Shown here: in pieces, positions 1 through 9,247 of the stretch
Layout of the letters: each line of letters starts with the position of its first letter
Numbering within the stretch: position 1 is the first letter of the stretch
Origin: Leishmania donovani
Lineage: Eukaryota; Euglenozoa; Kinetoplastea; Trypanosomatida; Trypanosomatidae
Length of the DNA: 64,000 bases
Assembly (NCBI RefSeq): GCF_000227135.1
Contig: NC_018257.1
Coordinates: forward strand, 565,777-629,776
Direction: 5' to 3'
Translations under genes and position numbers: made by a program
The notes under the pieces: model-generated
What the model was told of the DNA's origin: nothing
What the model saw: only the letters and a program-made list of their open reading frames with translations
Databases searched by the model: none

Positions 1-353
1 CCCCTTTCCTTATCATGTGCGACCGGTTTGACACCGAGGAGAACGTCCCGCTGGAGGGATCCGAGGCAACTCATGGCTGAGCGTCGCGAGGAGGACCTGA
101 AAAGCGTCGACCAATCGTGTCCCGCTACGCAACGATGCACAGCGCGCTGACACCCCCGTGCCGCTGTGTGCTGATCGGGGGCAACCCATGAACACCGAGG
201 AATCGCCGGAATGGTCAGCAGTGCACGGCAGGATGGCACCGGTTGATGGGCAGCGAGATTCCAAATCGGGCGCCACACGTGCCCGGTGGGTCTGACCTAC
301 AGAGGAGGGTCAGGGCCAACCCCCTCGTGAGGCCCGTACCCGGTGGGATACCG
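1..353. other. Unassigned repeat-like sequence at window start
   Basis: GC-rich sequence without an intact reading frame, ending at an assembly gap. Several frames contain short protein-like stretches broken by stops. It does not have the pyrimidine-rich texture of the trypanosomatid spacers that follow, so it may be part of a degenerate retroelement or a misplaced contig end. No family can be named from the sequence alone. Confidence 0.3.
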
Positions 354-452
354 NNNNNNNNNNNNNNNNNNNNNNNNNNNNNNNNNNNNNNNNNNNNNNN
401 NNNNNNNNNNNNNNNNNNNNNNNNNNNNNNNNNNNNNNNNNNNNNNNNNNNN
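354..452. other. Assembly gap (99 N)
   Basis: Run of 99 N. The sequence immediately after it is a copy of the last codons of the Hsp33 gene, so the gap hides the junction between unrelated upstream DNA and this duplicated segment. Confidence 0.99.
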
Positions 453-517
453 AGGAGCTGGAAATGGCTCGATCCGCTTCCACGCCGCCGCAGCGATCAC
501 AGTCCCTCACAGAGTAG
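453..517 (+). pseudogene. Truncated 3' end of a second Hsp33 copy
   Basis: The last ~21 codons of the Hsp33 reading frame, including its TAG stop at 515-517, are repeated here. The rest of the gene is missing behind the N gap. It is either the tail of a tandem Hsp33 copy that failed to assemble or a duplicated fragment without function. The identity to the intact gene at 18647-20146 is exact over this stretch. Confidence 0.7.
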
Positions 518-1408
518 AGTCCGCTGCTCTCTCTTCCCCTCACACGCCACGTGCACGGCCTGCCAGACTTGGCGTGCGCCGTGTACTTCACAGTTTTGTT
601 TCCGCCTGTCACTTCGTCGTCTTACTCTGCTTGCAAGGGCCAGGCGCATCGCAGCTGCACCAAAGCACCATCGAGCGGAATGCCGCGCGAGCGCCGCGTT
701 GGAATGCCTTATTGAGATGGACAACGTGGCGTGCCGTGCAGTTGCACGCTGCGCGTGGTGCAACGCGCGCATCATGATTGCTGGCACGCGTGCCGCCGTC
801 TGGGAACGTCATATGTTCGCCTCGCGCTCTTCCCCTCCCTGCTCTTCTGGCCTTCCTTCCCTTTCCGCTATCAGTGGTCCCCCTCTCGCTTGTCTTAGGT
901 GCGTGCTCAGTGATGTGGCCGCTGCTTTGTTTCACGGCTGGTCAATGCCCGCCCTTGCGACGGTTGGGCACACCTCAGCGCGGAATCTCAGGGCTCGATG
1001 CCCTCTCTGCGGGGAAGCCCAGCAATCTCCTATCCCCTTGCCAACGCCGCACCACATCTGGCGGTGACACGGTCACGCACCCACGACGTGGGGTGGGGGT
1101 GGAGGTGAGAGCGATGTGTTGCTGCTGATGTCTGCGGTGGGAGACTGGATGGCGCTGCGTCGGAGCGGGCTGCGGCAGCGAGCACGTCTGCGCCGCCCAC
1201 ATGATGGACGAGGTGTGAGCGTGGCTGGAGGATATCCCACCCGGCCCTGGCACTGCCTCCTGGTGTGGGGAGCCTGCGCCACGGCGAGGGGGATGCGCCA
1301 GGAGGGGTGGCGGCCGGCGGAGCGGGTGGTTTGCAGAGCTGGAGTCAGCGGCCGTGCTTGTGTGCCTGGGTGGGCGCAGCGCTGTGACGCGTGTGCCCAC
1401 CGCTGCCT
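453..1408 (+). repeat. Near-identical copy of the Hsp33 3' end and downstream region
   Basis: This segment matches 20082-21049. Positions 453-798 appear identical to 20082-20427, and 1088-1408 match 20729-21049 with only two differences noticed by eye. The middle (799-1087, 289 bases) corresponds to the 301-N gap in the other copy. The match ends abruptly at 1408/21049, where the two downstream sequences diverge. Either a segmental duplication or an assembly duplication explains this. Confidence 0.9.
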
Positions 1409-1440
1409 CGTCCCGCGCGGTGTGACCTGCGGCATGTGAC
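969..1440 (+). mobile_element. SIDER-type degenerate retroposon, copy 1
   Basis: Starts with a CACACCTC-like block near 969 and continues with a diagnostic segment (about 1150-1320) that recurs at 20790-20960 and, more diverged, at 48670-48830. Repeat size (about 450-500 bases), GC-rich composition, sense orientation and placement downstream of a coding end fit the short interspersed degenerate retroposons (SIDER) of Leishmania, which are retroposons related to ingi/L1Tc and enriched in 3' UTRs. The 3' boundary is uncertain because this copy diverges from copies 2 and 3 after 1408. Confidence 0.6.
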
Positions 1441-4400
1441 GGGGAGAGGTGGGGTCGTGCTGCGCGGCAGAGGATGGCCATTCTGGGGAGTACTAATGGC
1501 TTGCCGGCCACGTGTTTTTTTTTCGCGCTTCGCGTGGCTCGAAGCGAGCCGGCGTGCTCCGGCTCGAGTGGCGGCCGCGCCGCCACGTAGTGTTCAACGA
1601 CACATCAGAGTGTCGCAGCTGCTGGTATTTCTACAGAGAGACAAGTGCACGAACAGCTTCACTGTTTTGGAGGGGGATCAGACATGCGAATGCGAAGCGC
1701 GCACTTCATGTGTCGAGAGTGTTGCGTGCTGTAAGCCTCTTCCGCACACGCACGTGCGGCGTGTGGACCGTGATGCACTATACCCCGCGGGCGTTAGCGT
1801 TGCGCTTATGAGGGAGGGACGTTCCTCACATGTTCCCCACACCCCTGATGTAGTCTGCATCTGTGTGCTTTTTTTTTCGTCTCTCCCTTTCCCTCTGACC
1901 CATTTCCTCAACACTGCGCCCCCACCACTGCGACCGCCAAACTCTCCGTCGCTCCATCGTTGTCTGCTTCGAGACGATAAAGACGTTGCACGCACCCCTG
2001 CTCCTCCTCCTGCACCCCCCCCCTCTCCGCAGCGAAAAAAGAACGGAAGGCGAACAGGAGGCGACGAAGGAACGCACACACGCACAGACGCACAGAGGCG
2101 GGAGAAGACGGGGCGCAAGAAGCACGCACACGAGAAGGCACACAGCAGCGTCACGTGCGCTGCCGTTTCGGGTGTGCTCTTCGGTACTTCTGCTGCCCCT
2201 TTGCTCTGTTGGTCATCTCCTCCCTTCTTACTCCTGGCTCTGCCTCTCCGGCCAATCCTCTGCGCGTCTGCGAGAACTGCGAGGGTGTATTCTCCTTCTG
2301 TCGTCGACGCCTCGCTTCCCTTTTCTGCTCCAGTGCGTTGATCGACGCTCTCTGGCGCTGTGGAGGATTCCGTGCCCTTGCTTTGCTCGGTCACACACTA
2401 CTCTCTTTCTCTCCCCACGGACTCCTTCCGTGCCCTGTCGCTGCTTCCTGACGAGGGAGAGCGAGCGAGCGAGTGCGAGGACCCTGAGGGACACTCCTCC
2501 AGCGCGTCAAGTGGAATCTTCCCCTACCGCTCGAAAAACAAAGGGGGAGGGAGTAAGGCTAACGAAGAGAAAGGCGTGCGTGTTGCCGCAAAACACATAA
2601 AAAGCACTGCCCACCTGCGTGCGCATCAGCTTCGTCACCACAGACACAAGCACAGGCAGGGACACACGCGAGCAACTCCCTCCGCTCACCCACCCGCCTG
2701 TTCCCGTTGCCCAGGCTCCGTCTCCCCTCCGTCTCCGTCCTCTCCCCTCCGGCAAACCTCTTATTGGCCTACCAGTGTGTGCGTGTGTGTGTGTGTCGAC
2801 GCGCGCTTGAGTTTCATTTGCCACCCCCTTTTTCAGCTCCCATTTCTTCCCCTCCTCACCATCCGAGGCCGTTCGTGTATCTGTGTGTGCGACGGAGGCC
2901 ACGGCGACTGCGTTTCGACCACTTTTCTGCCACCGCATCCAACGCACCTCAGCTGGAAGGAGTAAGGAAACAAAGGGCAGGAAGACCTGCAAAGGGTGGC
3001 AGCAGCAGAAGAACCGCCGTAAGACACAGTCGTATTTGTCTTCTTTCTCTATTCACCCTCCTCCTCGCAAACTCGCTTCCCCTATTTCGTGCTTGGTTTT
3101 TCCTTTTCCGTTCTGCCGTCTGTAGCGTCGCCCTCAACGTTCTCTTCCTCATCCTGTCGACCTCCCTCAGCTTCCTTGTGCACTCTGTTTGCATTGTCGC
3201 CCTCTTTTTGCGTTTGCTTAACGTCGCCGTCTCCACCTCCTCTCTTGCTCTCCCCCGTGTTCGGTGGTGTCGCGCACGAGGCACTCGCTTTTCTGGCTTT
3301 TCTGGTTTCCTTTTCGCTCCCCACTTCCCTGTCCCAGTCGTCTTGTTTGTTTCTTCTCTGTTCTTTATTATCATTTTTTCTTCTCTCGCGTGCTCGCAGC
3401 ATCGCGAGCGACGTCTGTATCCACTCATTGCCGTGTAGAAGGGCAGGCGGCAGTTGCAGCGACAGAAACACGCAAGGGCACCGAACAGAAGCGCCAAGGT
3501 TTTTGTGCTTCTCCCTTGAGGCTGCGTGTGTGTGTGTGTGTTTCCGTTGCCGTGTCTCCGAGTGCCCGAGTCGAGGCGTGAGCCCTGACCTGTCTCGAGA
3601 GCACTACAGTTGTGCGGCGCACCCATACTCAGCCGTACGCGGTGCCCACCCGCCCACTCATCCTTCACCCCACCACCGTAAAGCAGCAAGAGACAGCCTG
3701 ATAGCACACCCGAAGTGGAAAGACATTTTTGATCAACTTTAGCGGCGGCAGACAGCAACAACAAAGCATCCCTCCAACCCACCCCTGAAACAACAACAGC
3801 ATACCTCCTTTTCTGCTGTTTTTACGTGTTTCCGTGCTTCACTTTCTCTCTCTCTGCCTGGACTACTCCTCTTACCTCCCTTTAGGCTCTCGCTGTTCTC
3901 CGCGTCTCTTCTCTGTGTGGGTGCGTATCTGCGTAGTCGAGGAACGCTTTCGCATATTCTATCTGCATTGCAAGGGTCGACAACGGCATCATCTGAGAAG
4001 CGGCAGCAGGAAGCTCTACAAGGGACGGTAAAGGGCACGACAGGCAAGCTAGAGTCGTGCTGGGTTTGTTGTTGTGCTTCCGTGAGCTTAAGCCCGTTCG
4101 TGGTTGTTGTGTGTACTCTCCCCCTACTGCCTAGCTTGCTCTTTTCATTCAACTCCTCTCGTTTCTCTCTCTCCCTGTTTGTGTGTTTGGGGACATCCTG
4201 AGTGCTGGATTATCGCGCTCGCCTTTCCCAGCCGTGTTTCTCTTTGCGTTACGCGTTCGCGTCTGTCCTGATTTTTTTCGTGTTTGGTTTTCATTGTCGC
4301 GCGCCCTCGTCCTTTGTGTCTTTGTGTTGGCATTTTTGGTCTCTCATTGAACTCGTTTCTCGGTTTCTGCATAACCACCAACCTGCCGCTCTCTATCAAT

Positions 4401-6001
4401 ATATGCATGTGTCTCTGCACCTAAGTTGAAACCACACCGGACAAGAGAACAGAAACGCGCAAACAACAAGGAAAACAAGCAAAGGAACGCATAGAAATCG
4501 ATAAGTAGTCAACTCCCAACATCTCTCTGTTTCCGTTTCTTTATCCAAGCACTTTTATGCTCTTGTTCGGTCGTTCCTGTTGTTTCGCTCAACTCTTCTT
4601 CAACTGTACTGTCTGCCACCCCTGCTCTCCCCTCGTCCCCCCTTCCTCCTCGCCTCACTACTTCGTATGCGGGTTCGTGGATTCCTTTTTCTTTCCTTTT
4701 TCTTTCATTTTTCGTGTTTTTCTTGTTTCGCTCGCTCACTGGTTTGTTTGCACGTGTCCCATTGAGCGTCTCCTCGCGCACCCCTTCTCTCTGATTCCAT
4801 TCGTTTAGGTATTTTCCGGCAAAAGACACTGCCGCTGGCTGCGTGGCTCTCTGCCCCTTTCTGCGCAGACAACTCTCGCCTCCTCCTTCCCACATCCCTG
4901 GCTCGTCGTGCGTGGTGTCTCGACTCCGTGCCCCCTCCCCTTTGCCTTTCACTCGCTTTCTCTCTCGTGTGCATATACATACATATATATGTATATATAT
5001 ATATATTCGATTTCCAGGCAAACCGAGACCACGAACCGCGAGGAAAATCCAGCGAGCCGTCAGCAATAGCACGCGCACGTAGGCACCATCAAAGATAGCT
5101 GTGCAAGTATAACATTTTAAGGTTGTTTCCACCACCTCTCTTTGTGCTGCTGTGCTGTTCTTGTTTCCGATTTTTATTTGTCCTCTGAAGTGGTACGAAA
5201 CGTTTTCTGAGCTTTCTTTTGTCCGTTCATTTGTGATGTTTATATTCCTTCCGTATTTTGCAATCGAACGCGTGCCGACCACACCAAAAAAAGCGTGTCT
5301 CTCCGCTGTCCGCCTCTTCCCTCTCGGCCCCCACTCTTTCTCGGCAGGTGAAGTGTTTCCTCTTTCTTTTTTCCTTTTGCGTGTGATCGTGTGCGTGTGT
5401 GTGGCAGAGGAGGGTAAGCGTGCGTCCCTCTGGCTGTTCTCTTCACTTCCACCCACCCACCCACCGTCAGATTCTCCAGTGCAACCACCGCGCAAGTGAC
5501 GCGATTTCACGTTAGTCTGGACTGGCTGGCGTCCTTTCTCCCTCGCGCTCTCTCTCGTTTCTTGTTTTTGTTTTCGCTTTGCGGTTCTTCCTGTCTTCAG
5601 TCTGTTTTTTGCAGTCATCTATCTTCCCCTGCGCGCCTCGGCGTCTGCGGGTGTGCTGTTCTCCTCCAGCGCAGCATCACAGCCACGGCTCACGCCTTGG
5701 ATCAGCGTAAGAGCAATATCAGAAGGCTACACACAGGCATAGACAAAGGAAGCGTACGCACTAACCCTGACAGCGCAGAATCCACTTGCCGATCGCAGCA
5801 GTAGACCCTTTTCTTCGCCTCACAGCATTTTGTTTGCCCCCCTTGTACGAGTGCCTACGGTGATTTGCACCGGCATCTCGTTCTGTGCGCTTGTGCGTGC
5901 GCATACGAACGCGAGCACGTCTGGGCTTCGCGTAGGGGCGAGACTTTTGATTCGGCTCTATTTGCAAATCACCCAACCGTTTGGCCGCGCCAATCTCCAA
6001 G
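1441..6001. other. Long non-coding spacer upstream of the ferric reductase gene
   Basis: About 4.5 kb of pyrimidine-rich sequence with T and C tracts, GT/CA runs (for example 2778-2797 and 3524-3541) and an AT microsatellite near 4974-5006. Open frames here are low-complexity (Ser/Leu/Phe/Pro/Cys-rich, or Arg/Thr/Lys-rich on the minus strand), change frame continually and show no domain. I read it as intergenic DNA plus long UTRs. It is long for a trypanosomatid spacer. Confidence 0.6.
4974..5006. repeat. AT-rich microsatellite
   Basis: Alternating TA/CATA units in the spacer; similar AT microsatellites recur at 16090-16140, 51805-51823 and 58936-58975. Confidence 0.85.
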
Positions 6002-9000
6002 ATGATGCACATCGCCCCTCTGACACTCACAGCGCAGCTGTGCTACCTCATTGCTGGCACGGTGGTGTGCGTCTTCTTTACCGTCTTTGGTTACCTGGTG
6101 TGGCGTACGCAGGGCTATTACGAGCTTACACCTGAAGGGCAGCGACGAAGCGCCGGCTTTACGCCGAACGGTATCGCCGGTGTCACGGGCTTCTTCACGT
6201 TCGCCGGCCTCGCTGTGGCGCTTCTCATCGAGACGACGCTCTTCTACGTGCGCTACGCCTTCCACCCATCCCACAAGGGCCGCTACTGGGCGATGCACCG
6301 GTATGCCTCCGTGATCCTTCAGGCAGCTCTGGGTATCCTCTACGTGGCGACTGGTGTGACGCTCCTCGTCGAGTGGGGCGGCAATCCTGCACAGTGCGCT
6401 TTCATCTTCTGCTTGGGAGTCGACAAGTACCCGGAGGCGCCTCGAACGCGCGGTGAGGACTTCAATGTTACTCTCTCCGTGATCACCTTCTTCGTCCTGG
6501 TGCCTGCAGGGCTGGTGCTGCTGTACCGCGTCTTCACTACTGTCATGCTGCAGAGGACCGCGAAGGTGGTGCGCGAGCGTGACGCGGCGAGCGTGGCAGC
6601 CGGCGCGCAAGCGTCCAGCAGCGCCTCCGGCCAGTCCACCGGCGAAGAGACGCCCTCGCCGGGAAGGGGTCGTGGTGCGATTGCTGCGGTCGCGACGGAG
6701 GCGAACCCAATGGCGAAGTCGGAGCGCATGTGGCCATTTCAGGCGAGATCGAGGGTGAAGCAGGTGTGCCGCCTTGTCGGCGTGCTGATTGGCATCCTGG
6801 TGTGCGCCATTCTCTCCTTCTGGCTGCCAAATGACTCGCGCCGCTTCAACTCCCACCGTATCGCCTCCTTCGCTCGCAATGGCATCTCGCGGGAGAGACG
6901 CACTACTAACATGACTGTGCCGGAGATGCCGGACGCGTGGCTCCGCACCGGCCAGATCCGCTTCTCTGATGACCTGACGCTGAAGCTGTTCCCGGGCAAC
7001 GTCTTCTTCTACGCGTACCTGCTGACGACGGCGATCGTTGTGTTGGTGCTGCGGCTGACGCAGCGCGGGCGGTACTGGGTGCAGCGCCGCATTCCGCTGT
7101 GCGCGTGCTTCACATATGGCGAGGCCGCTTTTGTCGCCGCCACGGCGCTGCTGTCGGTCATGTTCTTCATCTACTGGCTGCACGACCACAACTACAAGCA
7201 GACCTGGACTGTGACAGCGAATGAGAGTGCACAGATTGAGGCGCCGGAGCGGTGGGCCCGCGGGCTGGGCCAGCTGGCCATCCTGTTCCTTTCGCTGCTG
7301 TTGCTGCCGGTGAGCCGTCAGTCGGTGGTGGTCAGCGTGCTTGGTGTGTCGCGGGATGGCATGTTGTGGTTCCACCGCGCTGTCGGCTACGCCATGCTGG
7401 CGGCCACGGTCGGCCACATCGTGGCCTTCTATGTGTCCTACGCCAGTTTTGGGTATCTCATGCAGAACCTGAACACCGTCACCAATCGCGTGTGCAAGAA
7501 GGGTGTTTACGACGACTACACCGTTTTGGTCGTGACGTGGACAACGTGGTTCCTGCTGATCTCCATGGGCATCTTCGCCTTCAATCTGGTGCGCCGCCGC
7601 CACTACGAGCTGTTCTACTACACGCACCTCGCCGCGACGTACATGACGCTACCCGCCATGGTCTTCCACGCCTCTGCTGGCTGGATGTACCTGCTCCCCG
7701 GCATGACGGTGTTCCTGTCTGACCAGCTGGTGCGTCTGTGGCAGCGGTCCGCCGTGGTGCGCGTCGTGCGCGCGCGCGTGATCGGCGACGACACGACGGA
7801 GCTGGCCTTCTCTGTGCCCGGGCGACGGGACATGCGGCACGTGCACCCGGGGCAGTACGTGCTGGTGTGCGTGCCGGAGCTGACGGCGCTGCAGTGGCAC
7901 CCCTTCACTCTGATCAACGTCGTGGACGAGGAGTCGGCTGCCGTCGGAAGCTCGAAGGCGAGCACGACGGGGACCGTGTTCTACGTGCACGTCAAGTCGA
8001 TGGGGCCGAAGACGTGGACGGGGCGGCTGTACGACCTAGTGAGCCGCGGCGAAGAGATCACGATGGCTGTGGAGGGGCCTTGTGGGACGCCGGTGGACTA
8101 CCGCCACTATGACAATATTGTTCTGGTTGCCGGTGGCATCGGCGCGACGCCGTGCGTATCGATCCTCGGGTCGCTGCTGCGCCAGTGCCACGCTCTCGGC
8201 CACAGTGGCGCTAGCCCACGTGTGGATTTCATTTGGTCTACTCGCTCTGCGCGTCACGTGAAGGCTGTAGCAGACATGCTGCAGCTGCCGATGCGGTGTG
8301 GCGACGTGGTTCGTCAGCCTGCAACCCGTTCGGCGTTGAAGAAGATCGACACGTGTGCGGCCCCCGACGACATCACCAAAGATGCCAGACTGAATACCGA
8401 GATCATCCAGCCCGCCGACTCCCTGGAGCAGGACGAGCCGCTAAATGATGAACTCAGTGCGGTGAACGAGGTCGTCCGCATTGCTGACGACGCAGCGCAA
8501 AACGTTTTCATCGACGTCTACGTCACTCGTAAGACGGAGCAGCGGCATTTTTCCAACGGAGATGCGTGCCTGGGCGAGCAGTGCCCATCAAAGGCCCTCC
8601 TCTCGGCAAGGAAAGGCTTTGTGGAGCTGGATGGCAAACCGCTTAGTTGCGCGGGTGCCATTGAGAATGCCCAAAATGCTGTGGACAGCGCCTCTCCTTG
8701 GAAGCAGAAGGCAGCGGCGGCGATGACGCCCGGGCTGCATGGCAAGGCTGACGATGCGGGAGAAGCGGAGGAGATGGTGTTCTCCAATGCGTCTATGGGC
8801 AGTGAAAGCGAAGGCTTTGATTCGGCGAGCGCCGATGGCTGTGAGGATGGCATCGAAGGCGCTTCCGAGTCGACTGCGCATAAAAAGGAGCGGAAAACTG
8901 TTGTCGACACTGCATCTGCTACGGATCAGGAAGGTGCCTTGGTGTCAAATGGTCTTTCCAAGTGGTCGTCGAGCTCTGTTATGAAGTCGGGCGAGCGCCT

Positions 9001-9247
9001 GCATGACAACAGCGAGAGCAGCGGCAGCGGGTGTGTGGCGGTGAAGGTGCACCTGGGGCGCCCCGATGTCGATCGCCTCATCCGCGAGGCACTCAAGCAG
9101 CCTGGATCTGGCGTCCATAAATCCTCGAGACTGGACAGGGCCCGCACGTTGTTGTTTGTGTGCGGTCCGAACTCGCTCGTTCGCCAGGTCACGTCCTCAG
9201 GGGCGCAGCTCGGTGTGGCGGTGCACAAGGAAGAATTCCTCTTCTAG
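6002..9247 (+). CDS. LFR1: Ferric reductase / NADPH oxidase-type transmembrane reductase (LFR1-like)
   Basis: 1081 aa from the first in-frame ATG (a second ATG follows immediately). It is predicted to pass electrons from NADPH through FAD and haem across a membrane to ferric iron. N-terminal half: several membrane spans, then the ferric-reductase core with two haem-ligand pairs, H458/H472 and H542/H556, each with 13 intervening residues. C-terminal half: FAD-binding HPFT motif (633-636), NADPH-binding GGIGATP (711-717) and a terminal CGPN (1054-1057) with a C-terminal aromatic residue, as in the FRE/NOX family. About 250 acidic, Ser/Ala-rich residues (roughly 765-1010) split the NAD-binding half, and an extra multi-span region precedes the core. 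The symbol follows the Leishmania ferric reductase LFR1 by family and remembered chromosome; orthology is inferred. The bases just upstream contain no ATG in frame, so an upstream TTG extension is rejected. Confidence 0.9.
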   Translation: MMHIAPLTLTAQLCYLIAGTVVCVFFTVFGYLVWRTQGYYELTPEGQRRSAGFTPNGIAGVTGFFTFAGLAVALLIETTLFYVRYAFHPSHKGRYWAMHRYASVILQAALGILYVATGVTLLVEWGGNPAQCAFIFCLGVDKYPEAPRTRGEDFNVTLSVITFFVLVPAGLVLLYRVFTTVMLQRTAKVVRERDAASVAAGAQASSSASGQSTGEETPSPGRGRGAIAAVATEANPMAKSERMWPFQARSRVKQVCRLVGVLIGILVCAILSFWLPNDSRRFNSHRIASFARNGISRERRTTNMTVPEMPDAWLRTGQIRFSDDLTLKLFPGNVFFYAYLLTTAIVVLVLRLTQRGRYWVQRRIPLCACFTYGEAAFVAATALLSVMFFIYWLHDHNYKQTWTVTANESAQIEAPERWARGLGQLAILFLSLLLLPVSRQSVVVSVLGVSRDGMLWFHRAVGYAMLAATVGHIVAFYVSYASFGYLMQNLNTVTNRVCKKGVYDDYTVLVVTWTTWFLLISMGIFAFNLVRRRHYELFYYTHLAATYMTLPAMVFHASAGWMYLLPGMTVFLSDQLVRLWQRSAVVRVVRARVIGDDTTELAFSVPGRRDMRHVHPGQYVLVCVPELTALQWHPFTLINVVDEESAAVGSSKASTTGTVFYVHVKSMGPKTWTGRLYDLVSRGEEITMAVEGPCGTPVDYRHYDNIVLVAGGIGATPCVSILGSLLRQCHALGHSGASPRVDFIWSTRSARHVKAVADMLQLPMRCGDVVRQPATRSALKKIDTCAAPDDITKDARLNTEIIQPADSLEQDEPLNDELSAVNEVVRIADDAAQNVFIDVYVTRKTEQRHFSNGDACLGEQCPSKALLSARKGFVELDGKPLSCAGAIENAQNAVDSASPWKQKAAAAMTPGLHGKADDAGEAEEMVFSNASMGSESEGFDSASADGCEDGIEGASESTAHKKERKTVVDTASATDQEGALVSNGLSKWSSSSVMKSGERLHDNSESSGSGCVAVKVHLGRPDVDRLIREALKQPGSGVHKSSRLDRARTLLFVCGPNSLVRQVTSSGAQLGVAVHKEEFLF

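Noticed and set aside
4509..5618. 369-codon minus-strand open frame in the first spacer
   Set aside because: Lys/Arg/Glu/Thr-rich low complexity produced by the complement of pyrimidine-rich DNA; no fold-like pattern.
5981..6001. Upstream TTG starts for the ferric reductase and, likewise, non-ATG starts before 12255, 39420 and 42296
   Set aside because: Trypanosomatid nuclear genes start at ATG; nothing supports alternative starts here.
5969..7627. Open frame of about 550 codons on the minus strand opposite the ferric reductase gene
   Set aside because: It mirrors the GC-rich codon pattern of the sense gene, is His/Arg/Gln-rich and shows no domain; the sense frame has clear haem, FAD and NADPH motifs.
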